A DNA stretch of 37,180 nt. Origin: CAYJAZ01 sp964369165 (GTDB taxonomy: Bacteria > Desulfobacterota > Desulfovibrionia > Desulfovibrionales > Desulfovibrionaceae). Of this stretch, positions 8,104-15,059 are shown in pieces. Below the pieces are notes generated by a model. The model had not been told where the DNA came from. It saw nothing but the letters and a program-made list of their open reading frames with translations, and ran no database searches. The position numbers were made by a program, and so were the translations under genes. How positions within the stretch are numbered: position 1 is the stretch's first letter; each line of letters starts with the position of its first letter. The stretch spans positions 1 to 37,180 of the forward strand of contig CAYJFE010000015.1 of the NCBI GenBank assembly GCA_964369165.1. The letters run 5' to 3'.

Positions 8104-8146
8104 TTCTGAATTATTATTAACTTTTCTCCTTCATAAGGAAAAAAAA

Positions 8147-8860
8147 ATGACAAATTTAAAATATCCTCGAGTGCTTTTGAAATTGAGCGGAGAAGCTTTA
8201 GCTGGCGAAAACGGCTTTGGCGTTGACCCTGAAATTGTTGCAAAAATCTGCACAGAAATTGCGCAAGTCCATGCTGATGGCGCAGAGCTTGCTCTTGTTA
8301 TTGGCGGTGGTAATATCTTTCGTGGGCTTTCAAGCTCAGCTAAAGGAATGGACAGATCTAATGCCGATTACATGGGTATGCTTGCCACAATTATGAATGC
8401 TTTGGCTGTGCAAGACGCATTAGAAAAAATGGACGTGCCAACACGAGTTTTATCTGCCATTGCAGCACGTGAAGTTTCAGAGCCATTTATCAGAAGAAGA
8501 GCTTTGAGGCATATGGAAAAAGGCCGTGTGGTTATTTGTGCAGCCGGTACAGGAAATCCATATTTCACCACAGATACGGCAGCAGCTCTGCGTGGTGTTG
8601 AGCTCAATTGTTCGCTTATTATCAAAGCAACTAAAGTTGATGGTTTGTACGATAAGGATCCTATGAAATTTAACGATGCTACAAAGATTGATGTTATCAA
8701 TTATAATGAAACCATTCGACGCGACTTAAAAGTGATGGACTTCACCGCCCTTACGCTTGCCCAAGAAAATCAAATGCCTTTAGTTGTTTGCTCAATGTTT
8801 GGTGGAGCGATAAGGCGTGTGCTTTTGGGTGAAAAAGAAGGCACACTTATTACAAATTAA
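8147..8860 (+). CDS. pyrH: Uridylate kinase (UMP kinase)
   Basis: Hexameric cytoplasmic kinase of the amino acid kinase fold that phosphorylates UMP to UDP; it is essential for pyrimidine nucleotide supply. The 237 residues equal the usual size. Seen: LLKLSGEAL near the N terminus, VIGGGNIFRG, the segment AAGTGNPYFTTDTAA (UMP/phosphate binding) and the C-terminal ALTLAQENQMPLVV. The start at 8147 has an AAGGA Shine-Dalgarno and places the LLKLSGEA motif at the normal distance. A longer frame from 8060 would add 29 hydrophobic residues not found in the family and lies upstream of the promoter. frr follows in the usual order, but rpsB and tsf, common upstream partners, are replaced by the ECF genes. 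Confidence 0.96.
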   Translation: MTNLKYPRVLLKLSGEALAGENGFGVDPEIVAKICTEIAQVHADGAELALVIGGGNIFRGLSSSAKGMDRSNADYMGMLATIMNALAVQDALEKMDVPTRVLSAIAAREVSEPFIRRRALRHMEKGRVVICAAGTGNPYFTTDTAAALRGVELNCSLIIKATKVDGLYDKDPMKFNDATKIDVINYNETIRRDLKVMDFTALTLAQENQMPLVVCSMFGGAIRRVLLGEKEGTLITN

Positions 8861-8893
8861 TCTAAAATTTTAGTATGTTAACCTTGAATTTAA

Positions 8894-8922
8894 TTGTTCA
8901 AGAGGCATACTGTCTGTATAAT
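8894..8922 (+). promoter_or_regulatory. Putative promoter of frr, with an overlapping dyad
   Basis: A perfect -10 TATAAT (8917-8922) lies 17 bases after a weak -35 TTGTTC (8894-8899). A small inverted repeat CTTGAA/TTCAAG (8883-8902) covers the -35. frr may thus have its own promoter in addition to read-through from pyrH, from which it is separated by 88 bp. Confidence 0.5.
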
Positions 8923-8948
8923 TTAATAAATACATAATCGGAGAAAAT

Positions 8949-9509
8949 ATGAGTAAAGATGAAGTAATGTTTGATGCGGAAGAACGCATGGAAAAAGCCC
9001 TAATTGCGCTTGATAGAGATTTTACAAAATTGCGCACAGGCCGTGCGTCTACATCTTTGGTTGACGAAATTAAAGTGGATTATTATGGAACTCCTACTCC
9101 AATTAAGGGCTTAGCTTCCGTTTCAATCCCTGATTCAAGAACAATTGCGATCCAAGCTTGGGATAAAGGTTCTTTCCCTCTTATCGAAAAAGCTATTCAA
9201 AAGTCAGATTTAGGCTTAAACCCTATGAATGATGGTAAAATTATTCGTATTGTTATTCCTGCTCTTACAGAAGAACGCCGTAAAGAATTATCAAAACTAG
9301 CTAAAAAATACGGTGAAGATGCAAAAGTTGCTATAAGAAATATACGTCGTGATGTGAACGATGCAATGAAGAAATTAGAAAAAGATAAAGTCATCAATGA
9401 AGACGAATCTAAAAAAGCATTGGACGAAATCCAGAAATTGACTGATAAATACGTTGCTAAATGTGATGAGAAGTATCAAGCAAAAGAAAAAGAAATAATG
9501 GACATCTAG
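8949..9509 (+). CDS. frr: Ribosome recycling factor
   Basis: With EF-G it splits post-termination ribosomes into subunits. The 186 residues are the standard length. Seen: the N-terminal helix with KLRTGRAS, the VDYYGTPTPI beta segment, DSRTIAIQAWDK, the segment GLNPMNDGKIIRI, PALTEERRKEL and the long charged coiled helices of domain I at the C terminus (VAIRNIRRD, KLEKDKVINEDE). A CGGAG Shine-Dalgarno precedes the ATG. It lies downstream of pyrH and upstream of uppS, the standard order in many bacteria. Confidence 0.97.
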   Translation: MSKDEVMFDAEERMEKALIALDRDFTKLRTGRASTSLVDEIKVDYYGTPTPIKGLASVSIPDSRTIAIQAWDKGSFPLIEKAIQKSDLGLNPMNDGKIIRIVIPALTEERRKELSKLAKKYGEDAKVAIRNIRRDVNDAMKKLEKDKVINEDESKKALDEIQKLTDKYVAKCDEKYQAKEKEIMDI

Positions 9510-9644
9510 TTAAATTCATTCTTTTGTGTTTTTTCTGCGGCAAAGATATTTTTTTATTACAATCATGTATGTTTTGATACATTCATTTCATAAAAAAATC
9601 CTTTTTCTTGAAAAACCCACAAAATTTATGAATTTAATATTTGT

Positions 9645-9656
9645 CTAGTATACTAG
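9645..9656. promoter_or_regulatory. Perfect 12-bp palindrome holding a -10-like hexamer before uppS
   Basis: CTAGTATACTAG is a perfect palindrome, and its centre contains TATACT (9649-9654). If used as a -10, transcription would start near 9661, right at the AAAAGG Shine-Dalgarno (9661-9666), giving a leader of only about 11 bases before the ATG at 9672. The matching -35 is weak. It could be a promoter, an operator or both. Elsewhere the 162-bp gap between frr and uppS is AT-rich, with only a small ATGTAT/ATACAT hairpin. Confidence 0.4.
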
Positions 9657-9671
9657 TTATAAAAGGTATAA

Positions 9672-10388
9672 ATGAGTGTGTCAATTCAGCATGTTGCCAT
9701 AATTATGGACGGCAATGGCCGCTGGGCTCAGGAAAGATCTCTTTCTAGGAGCGAGGGGCATAAAGCCGGTGCAAAGGCTGTGAGAAAAATTATCACAAAG
9801 GCAAGGGAAATTTCCTTGCCTTACCTTACTCTTTATGCTTTATCCCGTGAAAATTTGCAAAGGCCTCAAGAAGAATTAACTAATCTGTTCAAGTTGTTAG
9901 TTGATTTTGTTCAAGCCGAATTGCCCACACTTATTGAGCAGGATATACGCCTTCACTGCATAGGTGACTTATCTTCTCTGCCCTATGCTTCACAAAAAGC
10001 CATCAATTATGCACTTCAAAAAACCAAAAATTGCAAAACAAGCAATCTTTGCCTAGCTCTTGCATATTCCGCTCGTGAAGAGATGATGCGCGCTTTTGTG
10101 CGTATGCATAAGGATAAAGACAAGCTTTTGCTTAATTTTGATAATATAAATGAAGTAAAGCCTATCCTTGAGGAATTTCCCAAATATCTTGATGCGCCTA
10201 CCTTTCCTGAAGCTGATTTGATTATCCGCACAGGAGGCGAGAGAAGGTTGAGTAATTTCTTACTTTTTCAAGCGGCCTACAGTGAATTGTATTTCTCAGA
10301 TCTTTATTTTCCTGACTTTGATGGCGAAGAATTGGAAAAAGCTTTAGATGATTTTTCTGCGCGCCAAAGGCGTTTTGGAAAGATTTAA
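9672..10388 (+). CDS. uppS: Undecaprenyl pyrophosphate synthase (cis-prenyltransferase)
   Basis: Adds isopentenyl units to farnesyl diphosphate to build the C55 carrier lipid for peptidoglycan and surface glycans. The 238 residues are slightly short of the E. coli enzyme (253) but complete. Seen: MDGNGRWA with catalytic Asp13, GHKAGAKAVR, YALSRENLQRP and the C-terminal IIRTGGERRLSNFLLFQ, which holds the IPP-binding arginines, then AYSELYF and FPDFD. One residue differs from the common RTSGE form (RTGGE). cdsA follows and dxr lies two genes on, so isoprenoid carrier and phospholipid functions are grouped together. Confidence 0.96.
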   Translation: MSVSIQHVAIIMDGNGRWAQERSLSRSEGHKAGAKAVRKIITKAREISLPYLTLYALSRENLQRPQEELTNLFKLLVDFVQAELPTLIEQDIRLHCIGDLSSLPYASQKAINYALQKTKNCKTSNLCLALAYSAREEMMRAFVRMHKDKDKLLLNFDNINEVKPILEEFPKYLDAPTFPEADLIIRTGGERRLSNFLLFQAAYSELYFSDLYFPDFDGEELEKALDDFSARQRRFGKI

Positions 10389-10454
10389 GCATTAAGGCGA
10401 CAGATAGTTTTAACCTGTTGAATGTTATTTGTAAAACTTTTTAGGAGAGTGGCA

Positions 10455-11246
10455 TTGGAATTTCATAAACGCGCGATAACAGCTTTAGTATTGGCAGCTC
10501 TTCTTATAGGCGCATGGATGATGGGCGGCCTTGTTCTTCAAGTGAGCATAATGCTTATAGCTTTAGTGGGATCTTGGGAATACTATAGAATGTTTTTTGG
10601 CAAAGAGCGCAAAAGAATGCTTCTTTTCGCCTCAACTCTACCACTGATCATTCTTGGCCTCGTTTTTTATACGCCAATTATCGATCTTTTAGCCTTTGCT
10701 TTAGTCTTTTTGGGTATTGCTATCTTCACGCTTTTCCGCTGGCCAAGCGATGAAAAAAAAGCCTTGAGAGAAGGCGCCATTCTTCTTTCAGGTGTTGTGT
10801 ATCTTCCTGTTTTGATTTATTTAATAAATTATCTTTCCCCTTATGAATTGCTGTATGCCTTCTTTTTGCCTGCCATAAACGATACTTTTGCTTATCTTTC
10901 AGGTCTTAAATTTGGCAAGCACAAAATTTGGGTGCAGGTAAGTCCAAAGAAGAGTGTAGAAGGCTCGATTGGCGGAATGCTTGCTTCTATAGTATTTTCT
11001 ATGGCATTTTGCTCATACCACGGCGAAGGTTCATTTTTAGCTTATGGAATTTGTGGCGCAATCCTTTCAATTATGGCGCAATTAGGAGATTTCTTTGAAT
11101 CTGCCTTGAAAAGAACAACACAAGTTAAGGATAGCTCAAGCATACTTCCAGGACATGGCGGTGTTTTAGACAGACTAGACAGTATTTTATTTGTTGTGCC
11201 TGTACTTTTATTTATTCTTTCCCTCTTTCCTGAATTAAAATTCTAA
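10455..11246 (+). CDS. cdsA: Phosphatidate cytidylyltransferase (CDP-diacylglycerol synthase)
   Basis: Inner-membrane enzyme making CDP-diacylglycerol from CTP and phosphatidate, the precursor of all phospholipids. About 263 residues with around seven or eight membrane segments and the C-terminal signature KDSSSILPGHGGVLDRLDS, complete with its acidic metal ligands. I place the start at a TTG (10455) because AGGAG (10443-10447) lies 7 bases before it. The ATG at 10422, in frame, has no Shine-Dalgarno and would add 11 residues; a GTG at 10449 is too close to the AGGAG. The gene is 66 bp after uppS and 14 bp before dxr, so it is very probably co-transcribed with dxr. Confidence 0.93.
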   Translation: MEFHKRAITALVLAALLIGAWMMGGLVLQVSIMLIALVGSWEYYRMFFGKERKRMLLFASTLPLIILGLVFYTPIIDLLAFALVFLGIAIFTLFRWPSDEKKALREGAILLSGVVYLPVLIYLINYLSPYELLYAFFLPAINDTFAYLSGLKFGKHKIWVQVSPKKSVEGSIGGMLASIVFSMAFCSYHGEGSFLAYGICGAILSIMAQLGDFFESALKRTTQVKDSSSILPGHGGVLDRLDSILFVVPVLLFILSLFPELKF

Positions 11247-11260
11247 CTTTATCAAGTATT

Positions 11261-12502
11261 ATGAACTATATATCCCCCTTGCCTAGTGAGGAATATTGTA
11301 AAGATTTTGCTCAAAACAATAAAAAAAGAAGCTTGTGCATCTGTGGCTCAACCGGCTCTATAGGTGTTTCAACTTTAAAGATTGCTGCAGCGCATAAGGA
11401 GCTATTTGATATCTTTGCTCTTGGTGCAGGAAAAAATATTGCACTCTTAGCTGAACAAGTTGTTGAATTTCTACCGAAATATATTGTTATCCAAGATAAA
11501 GTAGATAAAGATAAACTCAAGAATATTCTCAAAGAAAAATTTTTACAAGCAAAGCTCGATATGGCACAAATGCCTGAAATTTTAGCAGGTCAAGAAGGTT
11601 ATGAATATATAGCTTCACACGATGAATACTCAACTTTTGTTTCAGCGCAAGTTGGAGCTTCGGGGCTTCGTGCAACTTTAGCGGCGGCTCAAAAAGGCAA
11701 AGTGGTGTGCCTTGCAAATAAAGAAAGCCTTGTCTTGGCAGGTTCACTCCTTAGAGAAATCTGCAATAAAACAAAGGCGACAATTCTTCCTATTGATTCA
11801 GAACATCACGCGCTTTTTCAATGCCTTTTAGGGCATAAGAAAGAAGATGTGCATAAACTTATTCTCACAGCTTCAGGTGGAGCATTGAGAACTAAGTCTT
11901 TAGAATTTTTGCAAAAAGCTAAAGCTAGTGATGCCCTAAAACACCCGAATTGGAGCATGGGTGCAAAAATCACTATTGATTCTGCCACGCTTATGAACAA
12001 AGGTTTAGAAGTGATAGAGGCTTGCCATTTGTATGGAATGGACTTATATACTATTGACGTTGTTGTGCATCCGCAAAGCATTATTCATTCCATGGTGGAA
12101 TATAAGGATAATTCTATCATTGCTCAGCTTTCAAAGCCAAGTATGCTCTTGCCTATAGCGCACTGCCTAGCCTATCCTTTGACCTTAGAAGGCGAAAGTT
12201 TTGAAATGCCAAGACTTGATGTGAAAAAAATGATGGATTTGACCTTTGAAGAAGTGGATAATGTGAAATTTCCTTGTCTAGATCTTGCTAAAGAAGCTTT
12301 TAGACAAAAGAAATGTGTGGCTTTAAATGCTGTGAATGAAATTGTAGTGGAAGCTTTTTTAAATGATAGTATAGCTTTTATGCAAATACCTGCTATTATA
12401 GAAGAAATCCTTCAATCCGCAGCTATTGACCCTAACAATATAAACGATATTCTCCTTTTTGATGCCGAATGTAGGGCAAAAACTAGGGAAAAATTAAATT
12501 AA
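11261..12502 (+). CDS. dxr: 1-deoxy-D-xylulose 5-phosphate reductoisomerase
   Basis: NADPH- and metal-dependent enzyme making 2-C-methyl-D-erythritol 4-phosphate, the committed step of the MEP isoprenoid pathway; IspD and IspF of the same route are encoded at 33573-34808. The 413 residues include the nucleotide-binding GSTGSIG at 29-35, ANKESLVLAG, the metal site in IDSEHHALFQ, TASGGALR, HPNWSMG with ITIDSATLMNKGLE, and VHPQSIIHSMVE. About 20 extra N-terminal residues precede the Rossmann fold. The Shine-Dalgarno is weak, but the 14-bp gap after cdsA favours translation along one transcript. Confidence 0.97.
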   Translation: MNYISPLPSEEYCKDFAQNNKKRSLCICGSTGSIGVSTLKIAAAHKELFDIFALGAGKNIALLAEQVVEFLPKYIVIQDKVDKDKLKNILKEKFLQAKLDMAQMPEILAGQEGYEYIASHDEYSTFVSAQVGASGLRATLAAAQKGKVVCLANKESLVLAGSLLREICNKTKATILPIDSEHHALFQCLLGHKKEDVHKLILTASGGALRTKSLEFLQKAKASDALKHPNWSMGAKITIDSATLMNKGLEVIEACHLYGMDLYTIDVVVHPQSIIHSMVEYKDNSIIAQLSKPSMLLPIAHCLAYPLTLEGESFEMPRLDVKKMMDLTFEEVDNVKFPCLDLAKEAFRQKKCVALNAVNEIVVEAFLNDSIAFMQIPAIIEEILQSAAIDPNNINDILLFDAECRAKTREKLN

Positions 12503-12523
12503 TAAAGTGAGTTAAGTATATAT

Positions 12524-13609
12524 ATGGAAACATTACTTTCATTTTCTTGGCAAGCTGTTGCCGTTGTCTTGGTACTTGGTGTACTTATTTTCATACACGA
12601 ACTTGGCCATTTTCTTATGGCAAGACATTTTAAAATTGGTGTGATAACTTTTTCTCTTGGTTTTGGGCCAAAAGTTCTCAAATATAAAAAAGATAAAACT
12701 ACTTATGCTCTTTCGCTTATTCCTTTAGGTGGCTATGTTTCTATGGTTGGCGAATATTCTGACGAAGTTGAAGAACTTGGCTTTACAGAAGCCGATGCAA
12801 TTAACCATCGTCCGCCTTTGCAGCGTTTATTAGTTGCTTTTGCTGGGCCTTTTGCGAACTTACTCTTGGCTTTTCTTTTATATGTGGGCATTGCCTTTCA
12901 TTCTGGTGCTTCAATCACTTTGCCTGTGATTGGCTCTGTGCTTGAAAATAGCGCTGCAGCTGAAATTGGTTTAGAAGCGAATGACTCTATTTTACGCATA
13001 GGCAATACACCTATTGAAGAGTGGAATGATGTTGTTACTGCCCTTGCCGAAAATGGTGCGACTACAACTGAAATCGAGTTTTTACGCGATGATACTATCT
13101 ATACTAAAGAAGTGAGCCCAAAGGAAAGTGTGCGCACAAATATTTTTGGAGAAGAAGAAAAAGCCTATCTTCTAGGTGTGACGCCCTCTGGCGCTACTAA
13201 GCACATTCCTCTTGGTTTTTTTGATTCAATCCTAGAGGGGCATAAGCAAACAGTTTTTACTATTGATGTGACTTTAACTGGTCTTTCAAAGCTTATTACA
13301 GGCTCAGTTTCGGCTGATAATGTTGGCGGGCCAATTATGATTGCTCAAGTAGTTGGACAGCAAGCAAATATGGGCATTATACCTCTACTTTTATTGACTG
13401 CACTTATAAGCGTCAATCTTGGTCTATTGAATTTATTGCCTATTCCTGTGCTTGATGGCGGAACAATTGTTTTTTCTCTTATTGAAATGGTCACAAGAAG
13501 ACCTATTAGCGAAAGAGTGCAGAATGCATTAATGCAAGTGGGCGGTTTTCTTTTACTTTCACTTATGGTCTTTGCCACTTTCAATGATGTTATGCGCTTT
13601 TTTAAATAA
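12524..13609 (+). CDS. rseP: RseP/S2P-family intramembrane zinc metalloprotease
   Basis: Inner-membrane site-2 protease that cuts membrane-bound anti-sigma factors and leftover signal peptides. The 361 residues show HELGH at 25-29 in the first membrane segment, a GGYV membrane-associated loop (LIPLGGYVSMVGE), a single PDZ domain (about 115-190, with VLENSAAAEIGLEANDSI), and the second catalytic motif NLLPIPVLDGG in a late membrane segment. One PDZ domain rather than the two of E. coli RseP is common outside gammaproteobacteria. The gene is 21 bp after dxr in a conserved order. The substrate cannot be told from the window because no sigma/anti-sigma pair is nearby. Confidence 0.93.
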   Translation: METLLSFSWQAVAVVLVLGVLIFIHELGHFLMARHFKIGVITFSLGFGPKVLKYKKDKTTYALSLIPLGGYVSMVGEYSDEVEELGFTEADAINHRPPLQRLLVAFAGPFANLLLAFLLYVGIAFHSGASITLPVIGSVLENSAAAEIGLEANDSILRIGNTPIEEWNDVVTALAENGATTTEIEFLRDDTIYTKEVSPKESVRTNIFGEEEKAYLLGVTPSGATKHIPLGFFDSILEGHKQTVFTIDVTLTGLSKLITGSVSADNVGGPIMIAQVVGQQANMGIIPLLLLTALISVNLGLLNLLPIPVLDGGTIVFSLIEMVTRRPISERVQNALMQVGGFLLLSLMVFATFNDVMRFFK

Positions 13610-13635
13610 GCAATTTCTAAAAATAAGGAAAGAAT

Positions 13636-14076
13636 ATGAGCATAGCCGATAATCGAAAAGCTAGACAAATATATGAATTTATAGATTTTTATGAAGCTGG
13701 AATTGCGCTTACAGGGCCAGAAGTAAAATCATTACGAAATGGTAAAGTTTCCTTTGTCGATTCTTATGTTGATTTTAAGAATGAAGAAGCTTTGCTTGTA
13801 GGGCTCAATATTGCCTTTTATGAGCAAGGCGGTTATGCAAAGCAAGAGCCAACTCGCACAAGAAAACTTTTATTACATAAGCAAGAAATTTTACAATTAA
13901 GCGCAAAAGTTGAGCAAAAAGGTTTGACTGTTATTCCTGTAAAGCTCTACCTCAAACGAGGCAAAATCAAGCTAGAAATCGCCTTGGCTCGCGGTAAACA
14001 TCTTTTTGATAGAAGAGATGAGCTCAAAAAAAGAGCTGAAAATCGTGATATGGAAAGAGAAATGGTAAGGCACTAA
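13636..14076 (+). CDS. smpB: SsrA-binding protein
   Basis: Binds tmRNA and brings it to stalled ribosomes for trans-translation. The 146 residues include NRKARQIYEF, the oligonucleotide-binding core with GPEVKSLRNGK, the RTRKLLLHKQEI segment, VIPVKLYLKRGKIKLEIALARGKHLFDRR and the basic C-terminal tail that reaches the decoding centre. An AAGGAAAG Shine-Dalgarno lies before the ATG, 26 bp after rseP. tmRNA (ssrA) itself is not in this window. Confidence 0.97.
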   Translation: MSIADNRKARQIYEFIDFYEAGIALTGPEVKSLRNGKVSFVDSYVDFKNEEALLVGLNIAFYEQGGYAKQEPTRTRKLLLHKQEILQLSAKVEQKGLTVIPVKLYLKRGKIKLEIALARGKHLFDRRDELKKRAENRDMEREMVRH

Positions 14077-14104
14077 TATTCAAGAATATTAATGAGCATA
14101 ATCT

Positions 14105-14602
14105 ATGAAATATACTTCTTTTATTCCTAAAAAAGTCAAGGCTGAAGACAGAAAACGTTCGGCGCGTTTTCCTACATCTGCGCAGGAATATTTATCGCAA
14201 GTGCTTGAAGCAAAAGGAAATAATGAAGTTCAAGAAATGCTCTCTGAACTCTATGCGCATTGGGATATCGCCATGGGCGAAGAACTGTACCAACTTGCTT
14301 TGCCTTTGGGGCATAGAGGAAAAATTCTTTTAATTGCAGGTGAGGATAATTTAGTATTAAATGAATTATCCTATATGCTTGAGGAAATATTGGAAAGAGT
14401 TCATGGCTTTATGGCTATGCAATATTTTGAAAAAATTGAACTCCATCTTTTGCAAAATAGAAGAGCATTGAATCAAGAAGTTGAAATATATAAGGCACCT
14501 GAGAAAGTAGAGCTTATTCGTCCCGAGAATTTAGGTAAGCTCAATCTTCCAGAAGGTAAAGTGAAAGAGGCTTATTTGCACTATCTTTCATTGTTTAAAT
14601 AA
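14105..14602 (+). CDS. DUF721/DciA-like protein
   Basis: About 165 residues. The DUF721 pattern is visible at about 45-115: a helix ending in HWDIAMGEEL (Trp53, Gly58), then LALPLGHRGKILLIAGEDNLVLNELSYMLEE-type strands and helix, with the predicted RNA/DNA-binding KH-like fold. Proteins of this family (DciA) load the replicative helicase DnaB in bacteria that lack DnaC. The N-terminal 30 residues are basic, as is common. The C-terminal 40 residues (after ENLGKLNLPEG) have no family I know. It starts 28 bp after smpB with a poor Shine-Dalgarno. The role in helicase loading is inferred from the family only. Confidence 0.7.
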   Translation: MKYTSFIPKKVKAEDRKRSARFPTSAQEYLSQVLEAKGNNEVQEMLSELYAHWDIAMGEELYQLALPLGHRGKILLIAGEDNLVLNELSYMLEEILERVHGFMAMQYFEKIELHLLQNRRALNQEVEIYKAPEKVELIRPENLGKLNLPEGKVKEAYLHYLSLFK

Positions 14603-14660
14603 AATTTTTTCCTAATATATCTAGATATTAGAAAGAAATTCATATAAATTAGCATTAAAC

Positions 14661-14689
14661 TTGCCTTTTTTATGAAATAGACCTATACT
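14661..14689 (+). promoter_or_regulatory. Sigma70-type promoter of the 103-residue gene (and probably addAB)
   Basis: TTGCCT (14661-14666), a 17-base spacer and TATACT (14684-14689). The predicted start near 14695 is only about 12 bases before the ATG at 14707, and GTAGGAG (14695-14701) would be at the very 5' end of the message. A small CTAATAT/ATATTAG hairpin (14612-14631) after the DUF721 gene has no T-run. Confidence 0.65.
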
Positions 14690-14706
14690 CAATGTAGGAG
14701 AAAATT

Positions 14707-15018
14707 ATGTACACTATAGACGATGTGGCAAGTATAGCTGACGAGCAAAAAATGTTGGCTTTAGAAGAGTTTAAATCCTTGCCAGACAATGAATTATTAA
14801 ATATTTGGGAACATACGCAAATGGTCGAAATGGAAGTGCGTGAGCGCTTTGGTGTGGCTGTTTCTATGGCTCCAAATTATGAAGAAATGATTCTTTCAGA
14901 GCTGCATACTCGCCTCATAAGTAAGAATAATCTTGAGCTTTCTTTTCATCGCAAAAAAGCAAAAGAAATCAAGAAACCAAGGCTCAAACGTAGGTGTCCG
15001 AATCCTAAAGCTAATTAA
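14707..15018 (+). CDS. Small protein of unknown function
   Basis: I do not recognise this 103-residue protein. It has an acidic, helix-favouring N-terminal two-thirds (residues 1-75, with LPDNELLNIWEHTQMVEMEVRER-like amphipathic character) and a strongly basic tail from about 80 (RKKAKEIKKPRLKRR), which suggests nucleic-acid or ribosome contact. There is no signal peptide or membrane segment. It has a good promoter and a strong Shine-Dalgarno (TAGGAG), and codon use like its neighbours, so it is very likely a real gene. addA starts 41 bp later on the same strand; a shared transcript is likely, and a functional link is only a guess. Confidence 0.75.
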   Translation: MYTIDDVASIADEQKMLALEEFKSLPDNELLNIWEHTQMVEMEVRERFGVAVSMAPNYEEMILSELHTRLISKNNLELSFHRKKAKEIKKPRLKRRCPNPKAN

Positions 15019-15059
15019 GAGGATACTATAAAAATTTTAATTTCACGGAATCCTCCTAT

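Noticed and set aside
8060..8146. Longer pyrH starting at an ATG at 8060
   Set aside because: It adds 29 hydrophobic residues absent from UMP kinases, overlaps a good promoter (8075-8103), and has no Shine-Dalgarno; the ATG at 8147 has one.
14612..14631. CTAATAT/ATATTAG hairpin after the DUF721 gene as a terminator
   Set aside because: The stem is all A-T except its closing C-G pair and no T-run follows on either strand.
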